From the NCBI GenBank assembly GCA_040119125.1, contig JBEDTR010000011.1, forward strand, positions 62,001-126,000: 64,000 bases of DNA. Direction: 5' to 3'. The notes under the pieces were generated by a model that was not told the DNA's origin, made no database searches, and saw nothing but the letters and a program-made list of their open reading frames with translations. Shown one piece after another: positions 55,617 to 63,851 of this stretch; the stretch's first letter is position 1, and every line of letters begins with the position of its first letter. The position numbers and the translations under genes were made by a program. The stretch comes from Pacificitalea sp040119125 (GTDB taxonomy: Bacteria > Pseudomonadota > Alphaproteobacteria > Rhodobacterales > Rhodobacteraceae).

Positions 55617-56258
55617 TCAATCGTCACCCAGACCTTCGAGCAGCGGCACGAAGCGGACCGGGCGCAATTCTTCGTAATCCAGCCCGGCGGCGGTGCGGGT
55701 CACCTTGATCAGCGTTTGAACGGTGTCCGACTGTCCGACGGGCACCACCATGATACCCCCCTCGCGCAATTGGGCCAAGAGCGGACCGGGCGGGTCCTCG
55801 GCGGCGGCTGTCACGAGGATGCGATCAAACGGGGCGTGGTCCGGCAATCCGTGGGAGCCGTCGCCGGTAAAGGTCACGATATTCGCCAGTCCAAGATGCT
55901 CGAACACCTGCTCGGCGGTGCGGGTCAGGCGGCGAAACCGGTCGACCGTGTAGACGCGCCGCGCCAGCCGCGACAGGATCGCGGCCTGATAGCCGGAGCC
56001 GGTGCCGATCTCCAGAACCTTGTCGCGCGGCCCGACCTGCAACGCCTGCGTCATCAGCCCGACGACCGAGGGTTGCGAAATGGTCTGGCCGCAGGGAATG
56101 GGCAGCGGCGTGTCCTCATAGGCGCGCTCGGCGAACAGCCCCTGAAGGAAGCGTTGACGGTCGATCGTCTCCATCGCCTCCAGCACGCGCCGGTCGGTCA
56201 CCCCGCGGGAGCGTAACGCGTAGAGAACGCGCATCTTCTGCTCCGCGTCGAAGCTCAT
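55617..56258 (-). CDS. pcm: Protein-L-isoaspartate O-methyltransferase
   Basis: A 213-residue SAM-dependent methyltransferase. The substrate-pocket segment is IPCGQTISQPSVVGLMTQAL, motif I is VLEIGTGSGYQAAIL, and VTAAAEDPPGPLLAQLREGGIMVVPVG follows. It repairs isoaspartyl residues in aged proteins. The start overlaps the surE stop (ATGA), giving the classic surE-pcm order; the LysM/LytM gene follows as nlpD follows pcm in enterobacteria. Confidence 0.95.
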   Translation of the reverse strand: MSFDAEQKMRVLYALRSRGVTDRRVLEAMETIDRQRFLQGLFAERAYEDTPLPIPCGQTISQPSVVGLMTQALQVGPRDKVLEIGTGSGYQAAILSRLARRVYTVDRFRRLTRTAEQVFEHLGLANIVTFTGDGSHGLPDHAPFDRILVTAAAEDPPGPLLAQLREGGIMVVPVGQSDTVQTLIKVTRTAAGLDYEELRPVRFVPLLEGLGDD

Positions 56259-57040
56259 GCCATCGCGGCCTTCAGCCCGGCAAGCGCGCCATGCGCGGTC
56301 AGATCGGCGCACATCGGCGTCACGGAGATATAGCCGTCGAGGTTCACGGTCGCATCCGTATCCGCGCCCGAAGGCCGGTCCTGCCCGCCGCCGCGCACCC
56401 AGATGAACCGCCGCCCCGACGGCGACATATGCGGCTCCACCCCAAAGCGCACGCCTTCGCGCAGACCCTGCGCCACGGCACGGGTGCCTTTGACCTCCGC
56501 AGCCGGCAGGGCGGGGAAATTGACGTTGTAGAACAGCCGATACGCGCCCTCGGCCCAGTTGCCGTGATCCAGAATTCGCCGGGTGACTGCGACGCCATGG
56601 GCGGCGGCAGCCTCGAACGGATTGGCAAGCGAAACATTGCCCGGTCCGTAATACTGCGACATGGCGATGGCGGGAATGCCCTGCAACGCCGCCTCCATCG
56701 CGCCGCCGATCGTGCCGGAATAGGCGGCGTTCTCGGCGGAGTTGTTGCCCCGGTTCACCCCTGACAGCACCAGATCCGGCGCGGCATCGAGCAGCACGTC
56801 ATGCAGGCCCGCCATCACGCAATCGGCGGGCGAGCCTTCGGCGGCGTAGCGGCGCGGGCCCAGTTCCGCGATCATCGTGGGATGGGTGTAGGAGATGCAA
56901 TGCGCGACGCCCGACTGCTCGAACGCGGGGGCGACGGTCCAGACTTCGCCCTGCGGCCCGGCCAGCTCGGTGGCGATGGCGTGCAGCACCTCAAGTCCGG
57001 GGGCGTTGATGCCGTCGTCATTGGTGATGAGAATACGCAT
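56255..57040 (-). CDS. surE: 5'/3'-nucleotidase SurE
   Basis: A 261-residue nucleotidase. The N-terminal metal site is ILITNDDGINAPGL, followed by VAPAFEQSGVAHCISY and the SGVNRGNNSAENAAYSGTIGGAMEA motif. It dephosphorylates nucleoside monophosphates and polyphosphate in stationary phase. GGGAGCGG precedes the ATG; a longer frame reads through the upstream G-rich spacer and was rejected. Confidence 0.95.
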   Translation of the reverse strand: MRILITNDDGINAPGLEVLHAIATELAGPQGEVWTVAPAFEQSGVAHCISYTHPTMIAELGPRRYAAEGSPADCVMAGLHDVLLDAAPDLVLSGVNRGNNSAENAAYSGTIGGAMEAALQGIPAIAMSQYYGPGNVSLANPFEAAAAHGVAVTRRILDHGNWAEGAYRLFYNVNFPALPAAEVKGTRAVAQGLREGVRFGVEPHMSPSGRRFIWVRGGGQDRPSGADTDATVNLDGYISVTPMCADLTAHGALAGLKAAMA

Positions 57041-57211
57041 GAACCGCTCCCTGCATGGCGCGTCCTGACTAAGCCAAGCCCCGCAGGTCAGCAAGCCGCC
57101 GGTCTGGCGCTGGGGGAAAAAGCTGCACAGGTGAGGCGGTGGCGCGCCAGCCTGCGTGCGGATCGGGCAGGACGAGGCCGAATGGCCCGCCGAAGCCCGG
57201 TGTCTGGGAAG

Positions 57212-57243
57212 GGCGGCGACAGGGGGGGGCGGCAACAGGGGGG
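57212..57243 (+). repeat. 16-bp tandem duplication in a G-rich patch
   Basis: GGCGGCGACAGGGGGG and GGCGGCAACAGGGGGG are adjacent and differ at one base. With further GGG runs on both sides (57206-57256) there are enough tracts for a G-quadruplex on the plus strand, about 170 bases upstream of surE. Confidence 0.75.
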
Positions 57244-57346
57244 CGGAGGGTCTGGGCGCCAACCGCGCGCCCTTGTCGGGTGGCGGGAGCGTCGCGTGAT
57301 CGCGGCTCAGGACGTGACAGAAGCCGCCGCCAGCGTCCCTATCGAA

Positions 57347-57529
57347 GCGCCACGGTAGCCTGCCCGTGGGGTGGCGCTACACCGGTTGAACGGGTGTGCT
57401 TTATCCCAGCCACAACCCTCCCCGCTCAGAGGTCAGCGTGAGGTGGCCAAGTGCCAGCCCGTGGGGACGAGCAGGCGCTCACCCGCGCGGCTTCGCCTTG
57501 TTCGCGGGTGGTTGCGCTCAGGAGTTGAG
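57347..57529 (-). repeat. Intergenic structured repeat, copy C (inverted)
   Basis: On the minus strand it repeats the blocks of copies A and B in order: CTGAGCGCAACC, AACAAGGCGAAGCCGCGC, CACGGGCTGGCACTT, GCGGGGAGGG, ATAAAGCACACCCG, CCCCACGGGCAGGCT. It lies immediately downstream of gpt and is oriented with it. Confidence 0.85.
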
Positions 57530-57538
57530 AACCCGTGC

Positions 57539-58042
57539 TTAGTCGCGGCCCCGATAGGGTTCGACATATTGCAGCGCCATATCCCACGGAAAGAAGATCC
57601 ATGTGTCCTGGCTCACCTCGGTGATGAAAGTGTCGACCATTGGGCGGCCCTTCGGCTTGGCGTAGACGGTCGCGAAATGCGCCTTGGGATAGAGCAGCCG
57701 CACCAGTTCCAGTGTCTTGCCGCTATCCACAAGGTCGTCGACGATCAGGATGCCGGACCCATCGCCCATCAGCTCCGCATCCGGGCTTTTCAGCACTTTG
57801 GCCTCGTCCTGCGACTGATGGTCGTAGGATTTGACCGAAATCGTGTCGACAGTGCGGATGTCCAATTCCCGGCTGACGATCATCGCAGGGGCCATCCCGC
57901 CGCGCGTGATCGCGACCACAGCCCGCCAACCGCCATTTTCGGGGCCATGTCCGTCCAGCCGCCACGCCAAGGCGCGGCTGTCACGGTGGATCTGGTCCCA
58001 GCTGATGTGGAACCCCTTCTCATGGGGCAGGCGGTCGGTCAT
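57539..58042 (-). CDS. gpt: Xanthine phosphoribosyltransferase
   Basis: A 167-residue type I phosphoribosyltransferase with the PRPP-binding motif ILIVDDLVDSGKT, the VAITRGGMAPA loop and a terminal FFPWDMALQYVEPYRG. This matches E. coli Gpt-type enzymes that salvage xanthine and guanine. The ATG at MTDRLPHEKGFH is preceded by GAGGA at 8 bases; upstream methionines are possible alternatives. Confidence 0.9.
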   Translation of the reverse strand: MTDRLPHEKGFHISWDQIHRDSRALAWRLDGHGPENGGWRAVVAITRGGMAPAMIVSRELDIRTVDTISVKSYDHQSQDEAKVLKSPDAELMGDGSGILIVDDLVDSGKTLELVRLLYPKAHFATVYAKPKGRPMVDTFITEVSQDTWIFFPWDMALQYVEPYRGRD

Positions 58043-58107
58043 CGATGTGGTCCTCATGGTCACGGGTAGGCAGGGGGCCTAGGGGCGGCAGGGTCGCGGG
58101 GGCGGGG

Positions 58108-58725
58108 TCAGCCGATGGCGAGTTCTACCCCCAACAGGGCAAGAAATCCGCCAAAAAAACGGTCGAGCATGGTTTTCAGCCCCACATACCGCTGACGCAT
58201 GCGGTGGAGCGAAAAGACGCGCGAGACAAAGCTGTTCCACACCGTCTCATTCGCAAAGATCACGACGAGCAGCAGCAAACGTCCCGCAATGCCGGTTTCC
58301 GGGGGAATCGCGCCGGCAAAGACTGCGCCGAAAAATATCGCAGGCTTGGGGTTGGCGAGCTGACACATCAGCCCCCGCCAAAGCGCGGCGCGAAAGCCGG
58401 GAATCGCCGCGCCGGGGGGCAGGGTGGTGTCGAAGGGGGTGCGCGCGTCGCGCCACATATGCCAGGCCAGCCAGAGCAGGTAGACGGCGCCTGCAAGTTT
58501 CAGCACGCGCAACAGGCCGGGGGCAAACTCGAATACGATCGCCAGACCCGACAGCGCCAGCGCCGCCCAAAACACCGCGCCCAGGCCTAAGCCCACGGCC
58601 AGTGCGACACCGGTGCGCGCGCCTTGTGTCAGCCCGGTGCGCGCGGCCATAAGCACGGCGGGGCCGGGGCTGACGGCCGCCATCAGGTGAAGAAGCCAGA
58701 CGGCGAAAAAAGCGGCAAGTGTCAT
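58108..58725 (-). CDS. LysE/RhtB-family amino-acid exporter
   Basis: A 205-residue membrane protein with about six helices. The N-terminal VSPGPAVLMAARTGLTQGARTGVALAVGLGLGAVFWA pattern and LANPKPAIFFGAVF are characteristic. Members export amino acids or homoserine lactones; substrate unknown. Confidence 0.92.
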   Translation of the reverse strand: MTLAAFFAVWLLHLMAAVSPGPAVLMAARTGLTQGARTGVALAVGLGLGAVFWAALALSGLAIVFEFAPGLLRVLKLAGAVYLLWLAWHMWRDARTPFDTTLPPGAAIPGFRAALWRGLMCQLANPKPAIFFGAVFAGAIPPETGIAGRLLLLVVIFANETVWNSFVSRVFSLHRMRQRYVGLKTMLDRFFGGFLALLGVELAIG

Positions 58726-58746
58726 GCCCGGCTCACTCCGATGTGC

Positions 58747-59556
58747 TTACTTCTTGGCGGCGTCGATATCCGGCGCGTCGACGGCCTTCATGCCGACGAC
58801 ATGATAGCCAGCGTCGACATGATGCGTTTCGCCGGTCACGCCAGAGCCCAGATCGGACAGAAGGTAGAGCGCGGATTTGCCGACGTCTTCTTGTGTCACG
58901 TTGCGGCGCAACGGGGAATTCAGCTCGTTCCATTTCAGGATGTAGCGGAAATCGCCAATGCCGGAGGCGGCAAGCGTTTTGATCGGACCGGCGGAGATCG
59001 CGTTGACGCGGATGTTGTCCTTGCCCAGATCCTCGGCGAGATAACGCACGGAGGCCTCCAGCGCGGCCTTCGCGACACCCATGACGTTGTAATGCGGCAT
59101 CACCCGCTCGGCCCCGTAATAGGTGAGCGTCACGCAGGAGCCGCCATCGGTCATCAATTTCTCGGCGCGCCGCACGCAGGAGGTGAAGGAATAGACCGAC
59201 ACGTCCATCGTGGAGCGGAAATTATCGGCGGAAGTGTCGACGTAACGTCCGCGCAGCTCGCCCTTGTCGGAAAAGCCGATGGCGTGGACGTAGAAATCGA
59301 GCTTGCCCCAGGATTTTTCCAGCGCGGCGAAAGCGGCGTCGAGGCTGTCTTCGTCCATGACGTCGCATTCGTGCAATTCTGTCACGCCCAGCGACGCGGC
59401 CAAAGGCTCGGCCCGTTTGCGGAATTGATCGCCCTGATAGGTGAGCGCCAGTTCGGCCCCGGCATCCGCCAATGCGCGGGCAATGCCCCACGCAATGGAT
59501 TTATCATTGGCGAGGCCCATGATCAGCCCGCGTTTGCCTTGCATGAGTTGCGTCAT
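58747..59556 (-). CDS. fabI: Enoyl-[acyl-carrier-protein] reductase (NADH)
   Basis: A 269-residue FabI. LIMGLANDKSIAWGIARALA binds NADH, TYYGAERVMPHYNVMGVAKAAL provides the catalytic Tyr/Lys with FabI spacing, and GPIKTLAASGIGDF is the substrate loop. It completes each round of fatty-acid elongation. The last nine residues form a short charged tail. The LysE-type gene follows after about 20 bases. Confidence 0.95.
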   Translation of the reverse strand: MTQLMQGKRGLIMGLANDKSIAWGIARALADAGAELALTYQGDQFRKRAEPLAASLGVTELHECDVMDEDSLDAAFAALEKSWGKLDFYVHAIGFSDKGELRGRYVDTSADNFRSTMDVSVYSFTSCVRRAEKLMTDGGSCVTLTYYGAERVMPHYNVMGVAKAALEASVRYLAEDLGKDNIRVNAISAGPIKTLAASGIGDFRYILKWNELNSPLRRNVTQEDVGKSALYLLSDLGSGVTGETHHVDAGYHVVGMKAVDAPDIDAAKK

Positions 59557-59813
59557 CGCGTCTTCCCGCCTGCCTGTGACCGCCTGTGTCAGCGACCTTT
59601 AGGCCAAGCAAGGCCCGTCATGCAAGGGGCGCAGGGCCTGCGGTCTTATCGGCGAACCTGTGCCGAGAGCACGCATTCCGGGTGAAAAGCCGGTCGATAA
59701 ACTTAATGCTGATATGAGTGATCCTGTCGGATGTGCCATGCGTATATTTGAATACTTGGTCCAGAGGGCGATCTCTGATTTGAACGCAGGCAAGCGATTT
59801 TGGACTATGACGA

Positions 59814-60500
59814 ATGGAGAAGCAGGTGAGCAGAACGCCAATGGACACGAGCGCCACCCCGACAACGGCCACCAAAGCAGAGGCCGCGGCGACGGATTCC
59901 GAGCGCAGCGGCATTTTTGCCGGCGCCGATCCGTTTGTCATTGCGCGTAGCTGGCTGGCGGAGGCTGAGCGCTCGGAGCCCAATGATCCCAATGCGATTG
60001 CTCTGTCCACGGTCGATGCGTCGGGGGCCCCCAACGCGCGCATGGTGCTGCTGAAGGAAATCGCCGACGACGCGTTTGTTTTCTATACGAATTACGGGTC
60101 GGTTAAGGCGCAGGAGATCGAGCAGGCCGGCAAATGCGCCTTTGTCATGCATTGGAAGTCCCTGCGGCGGCAGATCAGGGTGCGCGGCGTGACCCGCCGG
60201 GAGGATGGCGCGAAGGCGGATGCCTATTACGCGTCGCGCTCTCTCAAAAGCCGTCTGGGCGCTTGGGCGTCCGACCAGAGTAAGCCGCTTTCGTCGCGCG
60301 GGGCCTTGATGGCACGCGTCGCGGAAGTCGGGATTAGCCACGGCACCAACCCGGACCGTCCTCCGTTTTGGGGCGGGTTTCGCATTGAACCCTTCGAGAT
60401 CGAGTTTTGGGCGGATGGAGCGTTCCGCCTGCACGACCGCTTCCGCTGGACGCGCGAAGCGCCCGCATCAACTTGGGCGGTAGAGCGCCTTAATCCGTGA
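59814..60500 (+). CDS. pdxH: Pyridoxamine 5'-phosphate oxidase
   Basis: A 228-residue FMN enzyme. ALSTVDASGAPNARMVLLKEI, FVFYTNYGSVKAQEI, WKSLRRQIRVRG, YYASRSLKSRLGAWASDQSKPL and the C-terminal WGGFRIEPFEIEFW, RLHDRF, WAVERLNP motifs identify it. It oxidises PNP/PMP to pyridoxal phosphate. ATG 59814 is listed; GTG 59826, with GGAGAAG just upstream, is an equally good start. The N-terminal Ala/Thr-rich stretch is not part of the fold. Confidence 0.95.
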   Translation: MEKQVSRTPMDTSATPTTATKAEAAATDSERSGIFAGADPFVIARSWLAEAERSEPNDPNAIALSTVDASGAPNARMVLLKEIADDAFVFYTNYGSVKAQEIEQAGKCAFVMHWKSLRRQIRVRGVTRREDGAKADAYYASRSLKSRLGAWASDQSKPLSSRGALMARVAEVGISHGTNPDRPPFWGGFRIEPFEIEFWADGAFRLHDRFRWTREAPASTWAVERLNP

Positions 60501-60666
60501 CATTCGCGCTTCGTGAATGACAAACCTCTGGAACTCTGCTGTTTTTTAAGGTTCATTCGAGGTGCCACTCACTCATGGATCACGCCGTCATATTTCGACG
60601 CGGGGTTCGACCAACCGGCGTTCCGGCCCTGTCCGGTGCGCCCCAAACAAAGAAGATTTCGTGTCG

Positions 60667-61194
60667 ATGAAAGATGAATCCTGTCCGCGACCACTCAACG
60701 GACGCGTAAAATGGTTCGACCCGACCAAGGGCTTCGGCTTCGTCGTCGCTGACGAGGGCGGGCCTGACATTCTGTTGCATGCCAACGTCCTACGGAATTT
60801 CGGGCAGAGCTCCGTCGCCGATGGGGCGGGGGTTGAGATCATCGTGCAGGAAACTCCGCGCGGCGTTCAGGCCGTGGAGGTCGTGCGGATCGAGCCGCCC
60901 GAAGTTCACGACGCCCCCCCGATGGAGGACGTTGCGGCACTTGATCCCGAGGTGCTCAATGCGCTGCCTCTGGAACCGGCACGCGTGAAGTGGTTCGATA
61001 AGGCGAAGGGATTCGGTTTCGCGAATATCTTCGGCATGCCGGAGGATATCTTTGTGCATGTTGAGGTGCTGCGCCGGTCCGGACTTGCAGATCTCCAACC
61101 CGGTGAGGCCGTCGGCCTGCGCGTGGTTGATGGCCGCCGTGGCAAAATGGCCACGCAGGTCTGCTCGTGGGAGATGGCGCTGAAGGGGGAGTAA
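60667..61194 (+). CDS. Double cold-shock-domain protein
   Basis: A 175-residue protein with two CSDs. Domain 1 has GRVKWFDPTKGFGFVVADEGGPDILLHANVLR, domain 2 has ARVKWFDKAKGFGFANIFGMPEDIFVHVEVLRRSG; each has RNP1 (KGFGF) and RNP2 (DI-(F/L)-(V/L)-H). An acidic linker joins them. It binds single-stranded nucleic acid. The preceding 166-base leader is long, as is usual for cold-shock mRNAs. GTG 60661 is an alternative start. Confidence 0.92.
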   Translation: MKDESCPRPLNGRVKWFDPTKGFGFVVADEGGPDILLHANVLRNFGQSSVADGAGVEIIVQETPRGVQAVEVVRIEPPEVHDAPPMEDVAALDPEVLNALPLEPARVKWFDKAKGFGFANIFGMPEDIFVHVEVLRRSGLADLQPGEAVGLRVVDGRRGKMATQVCSWEMALKGE

Positions 61195-61197
61195 TCG

Positions 61198-61707
61198 ATG
61201 CGCAAGGCAGGTGTGACGCTCGGGTCGGTGATGTGGGTGATGTTGCTGGTGTCCCCGGCACTGGCCGCGCCGGTATGTGACCCCGATCAAGTCGATCTGC
61301 GTGGCGAATTCGGCACGGCCCGTTTCAATGTCGCGGTGGCTGACGATCCGCAAAAACGCGCACAGGGGCTGATGCATGTGGAACGCATGGCCCGCTCGAC
61401 CGGCATGATATTCCTCTACCCTGAGCCGCAACCGGCGTCATTCTGGATGAAAAACACGCTGATCCCGCTCGACATGATATTCGTCGGCGCGGATGGGGTG
61501 ATCCGAACGGTGCATGAAAATGCCGTGCCTCAGGATCTGACCCCGATTCCCGGTGGCGATGACATCGTCGCGGTTCTGGAGATCAACGGCGGCCTGTCTC
61601 GGGCTCTTGGCCTTGAGGCCGGGGACGAAATGCGCCACCCGGCCTTTGGCTCTGACGCGGTTTGGGCCTGTCCTGAGGGCGAAACGCAAAGCTTGCCGGA
61701 AAACTGA
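61198..61707 (+). CDS. DUF192 family exported protein
   Basis: A 169-residue protein with a signal peptide (VMWVMLLVSPALA). The DUF192 core reads ARFNVAVADDPQKRAQGLMHVERM, GMIFLYPEP, FWMKNTLIPLDMIFVGADGVI and VLEINGGLSRALGLEAGD. Function is unknown. It begins 3 bases after the cold-shock gene stop; this pairing is common in Rhodobacterales in my recollection. Confidence 0.9.
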   Translation: MRKAGVTLGSVMWVMLLVSPALAAPVCDPDQVDLRGEFGTARFNVAVADDPQKRAQGLMHVERMARSTGMIFLYPEPQPASFWMKNTLIPLDMIFVGADGVIRTVHENAVPQDLTPIPGGDDIVAVLEINGGLSRALGLEAGDEMRHPAFGSDAVWACPEGETQSLPEN

Positions 61708-61768
61708 CCCGATCCCTGTCGAAAGCGGCTTTTCAACATCGTCCGCAGCGCGTAGAGATCGCGCCAGT

Positions 61769-61845
61769 CGGGGCGTGGCGCAGCTTGGTAGCGCGACGGT
61801 TTTGGGTACCGTAGGTCGTAGGTTCGAATCCTATCGCCCCGACCA
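61769..61845 (+). tRNA. tRNA-Pro (UGG)
   Basis: A full cloverleaf: acceptor CGGGGCG/CGCCCCG, D stem GCGC/GCGC, anticodon stem ACGGT/ACCGT around TTTGGGT (anticodon TGG), T arm GTAGG-TTCGAAT-CCTAT, and genomically encoded CCA. Length 77 including CCA. The gene is the apparent attachment site of the element that follows. Confidence 0.96.
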
Positions 61846-61894
61846 GCACTTAGCCGAAATGAAATGGCTCCGTTTACCGGATCGTTTACACATT

Positions 61895-62962
61895 TCACGG
61901 CGAATCTCCCCGGCTCAGCTTGTCTGCCAGGGCGTCCGTCATGTCCGGATGCAGGGCCACATATCGCTCGATCACTGACGACGCATGCTTGATCGACCAG
62001 CCCATATGCGTGGCAATCTCCCTCATCTCCGCGCCCGCGTTCAGCAGCCGTGTCGCCGCCGTGCCGCGCGCATCGTAGAGCCGTAGCTCAGGCCGAATGC
62101 CGAGCTTCGTCCGCCACAGGGATACCGCGTCTCCGAGGTAGTTTGGGTTCTGGTAGGGTGCGCCTGCCTTGGTGGCGATGAAGGTCGTCTGCCCTTGTGG
62201 GGTAGCGTCGATGATGCGCCCCATCTTCGGTGTGACCGGAATCGACGCGAGCCGATTGCGCTTCGCTGTCATCACCAGCAGGCGGCGCCCCTTTGTGGTG
62301 TGCTGCACCGACGCCGGAGAGAGTGTCGCCAGGTCACCGGGCCGCAGCCCTGTCTCGGTCGCCACGGAGAGGATGCGCGCAATATGCGCCGGAGCCCCTG
62401 CCTCGAATGTTTCGATCTCCGCGTCGGTCCATAGGATTTCGGAGCGCTGCACTTTGTAGGTGGCGCGGATGCCGCGCAGGTGGTGGATCTGGATCATCCC
62501 GCGGTCAACGCCCCAGCTCACCAGCTTTTGCAGGGTGCGGATGCGGTCGTCGCCAACCTTCGGGCTGGCAATTGTGTCGCGCCAATCCAGAGCCGCCTTG
62601 CGGAAGCGAGCGTCATTCGCCGCACTGATGGGCGCGCCGCCGAACTTCGCGTCAACGCCGTTCGTTGGATGATATAGGTTCGTCTTGATGTCGCGCTGGG
62701 TGCGCTCGCCAAGCCCCTGAAATTCCCTGCTGTTGAGATATGCGAGAATGACAGCGCGGAACTTACCGTGGGCGCTGTCACCCTTTGGGGCTGCAGCTGC
62801 GAGGGCAGCGATGTATGCGGCCGATCCTTTCGGGGTGGTGCTATCCGACCGCCAGAAAAGCGGTGCGCCATTGCCTCGCCACGCGTAATGGTATTCGCGA
62901 TACCCGCCGCCGACGATCTTGCGCCTGACCCTATGGATGCCCTTGAGGTCAATTTTTGGCAT
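61895..62962 (-). CDS. int: Tyrosine-type phage/ICE integrase
   Basis: A 355-residue tyrosine recombinase. Catalytic-domain signatures are ETGLRPGDL (first Arg), a central MTAKRNRLASIPV (Lys), YDARGTAATRLL (second Arg), THMGW and the nucleophile in ERYVAL. Asp instead of His stands before the ARG motif, as in several alphaproteobacterial phage integrases. The stop is 50 bases from tRNA-Pro, and transcription points toward the tRNA. ATG 62962 has GAAGGAAG 12 bases upstream; TTG 62974 is an alternative. Confidence 0.92.
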   Translation of the reverse strand: MPKIDLKGIHRVRRKIVGGGYREYHYAWRGNGAPLFWRSDSTTPKGSAAYIAALAAAAPKGDSAHGKFRAVILAYLNSREFQGLGERTQRDIKTNLYHPTNGVDAKFGGAPISAANDARFRKAALDWRDTIASPKVGDDRIRTLQKLVSWGVDRGMIQIHHLRGIRATYKVQRSEILWTDAEIETFEAGAPAHIARILSVATETGLRPGDLATLSPASVQHTTKGRRLLVMTAKRNRLASIPVTPKMGRIIDATPQGQTTFIATKAGAPYQNPNYLGDAVSLWRTKLGIRPELRLYDARGTAATRLLNAGAEMREIATHMGWSIKHASSVIERYVALHPDMTDALADKLSRGDSP

Positions 62963-63119
62963 ACCAGTCGTCAACTTCCTTCGCAGCGGTCGCCGGGGCG
63001 GCGGGGACTATTCGAATCATGTCGCGGGTGATCTCCACAATCGCAGTGGGGTTAACCTCCCGAACAGCCTTGAGCGTCCGCATCACCTGCGCTTGAGATA
63101 ATGTAGATCCCCTCGGCAT
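62949..63119 (-). CDS. Short protein upstream of integrase (possible excisionase-like)
   Basis: A 56-residue protein, MPRGSTLSQAQVMRTLKA at its start and VDDWYAKN at its end, with VEITRDMIRIVPA in the middle. AAGGAGG stands 7 bases before the ATG, and the frame overlaps the integrase start by 14 bases, so it is almost certainly translated. A small helix-strand protein with a basic first helix directly before int suits a recombination directionality factor, but similar short proteins of unknown role accompany many alphaproteobacterial prophages. Confidence 0.7.
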   Translation of the reverse strand: MPRGSTLSQAQVMRTLKAVREVNPTAIVEITRDMIRIVPAAPATAAKEVDDWYAKN

Positions 63120-63121
63120 GG

Positions 63122-63358
63122 TCAGTCCTCCTTGCTCATAGCCGGAGCCTGAGCGTTGATCTCATACCAAGGATCGCCCTTCTCGGCGCCGCCATAGGTG
63201 TCGGTGTGCTTTTCTGGATCGAAGCCTCCGAGGATTTCACGCAGGATGTTGTAACGCACAGCAAGGTCAAACTTCTCGCAAGCATCGATGCCGACGTGCC
63301 CCTGCCACTCCTCCATGATGGCGAGGGCGAAGCCTTTGTAATTGGGTGCTTGCGTCAT
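63122..63358 (-). CDS. Small phage/ICE protein of unknown function
   Basis: A 78-residue acidic protein (NYKGFALAIMEEWQGHVGID, GDPWYEINAQAP). No family recognised. AAGGAGG lies 7 bases before the ATG inside the end of the preceding gene. Its own last codons (AAG GAG GAC TGA) provide the ribosome-binding site for the next gene, so the run is translationally coupled. Confidence 0.7.
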   Translation of the reverse strand: MTQAPNYKGFALAIMEEWQGHVGIDACEKFDLAVRYNILREILGGFDPEKHTDTYGGAEKGDPWYEINAQAPAMSKED

Positions 63359-63360
63359 GG

Positions 63361-63618
63361 TCAGTCCTCCTTGGGTTCAGCGACAGGTGTGAGCCGCCCG
63401 GTTCCGACACTGAAGCGCTCGTTTATCTCCGCCTGCGCCTCGCGGATTTGGTCGTCGGGTATTTCGGGGTGGGGGTCGGCGGGAACGTAGCGAACGGCCT
63501 CGGCGGGGTATCGGGTGGTCGCCCAAGCGCCGAGGTGGTTGAGGTAGGGATTGCTACGCCAGACCATGATTTCGTCGGGCAGGGCGGCGGGGGTGATGGG
63601 GTGAATGGGCTTGGTCAT
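63361..63618 (-). CDS. Small phage/ICE protein of unknown function
   Basis: An 85-residue protein with IMVWRSNPYLNHLGAWATTRYPAEAVRYVPAD, a sequence style seen in small proteins encoded near alphaproteobacterial prophage integrases. Start at MTKPIHPIT; it overlaps the preceding gene by ATGA. Its C-terminal PKED residues coincide with the next gene's ribosome-binding site. Confidence 0.7.
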   Translation of the reverse strand: MTKPIHPITPAALPDEIMVWRSNPYLNHLGAWATTRYPAEAVRYVPADPHPEIPDDQIREAQAEINERFSVGTGRLTPVAEPKED

Positions 63619-63803
63619 GGGGCCTCTGCGAAAGCTGATGCTTTCACTGGGGAATTGCACTGACAGGACCGGACATGAGGCGACCAGATCACCTTGCATG
63701 ACGGGCACTGCCAGCCCTGCAAGTGGTTCGGCAGACTGCCGGGGGTGGCATACTTAGCCATCTCTCGTATCGAAGTGTCGTCCATTCCGGTTGCTAGGGG
63801 CAT
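63615..63803 (-). CDS. Small zinc-ribbon-like protein
   Basis: A 62-residue protein with WQCPSCKVIWSPHVRSCQC, four cysteines spaced CxxC and CxC that may bind zinc. AAGGAG precedes ATG 63803; an earlier ATG at 63818 is less well placed. Possibly a small DNA- or RNA-binding protein of the element. Confidence 0.65.
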   Translation of the reverse strand: MPLATGMDDTSIREMAKYATPGSLPNHLQGWQCPSCKVIWSPHVRSCQCNSPVKASAFAEAP

Positions 63804-63851
63804 TGTTCTCTCCTTCATTCTCTCGTGTTCAGGTGCGCCCAGATCGCTGGG

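Larger units (their letters stand above)
57041..57538. other. Intergenic region between surE and gpt
   Basis: About 500 bases. It contains a G-rich patch with a 16-bp tandem repeat (57206-57256) and an inverted copy of the structured repeat (57347-57529) ending 10 bases before the gpt stop. The open frames that run from surE into it are rejected. Confidence 0.55.
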
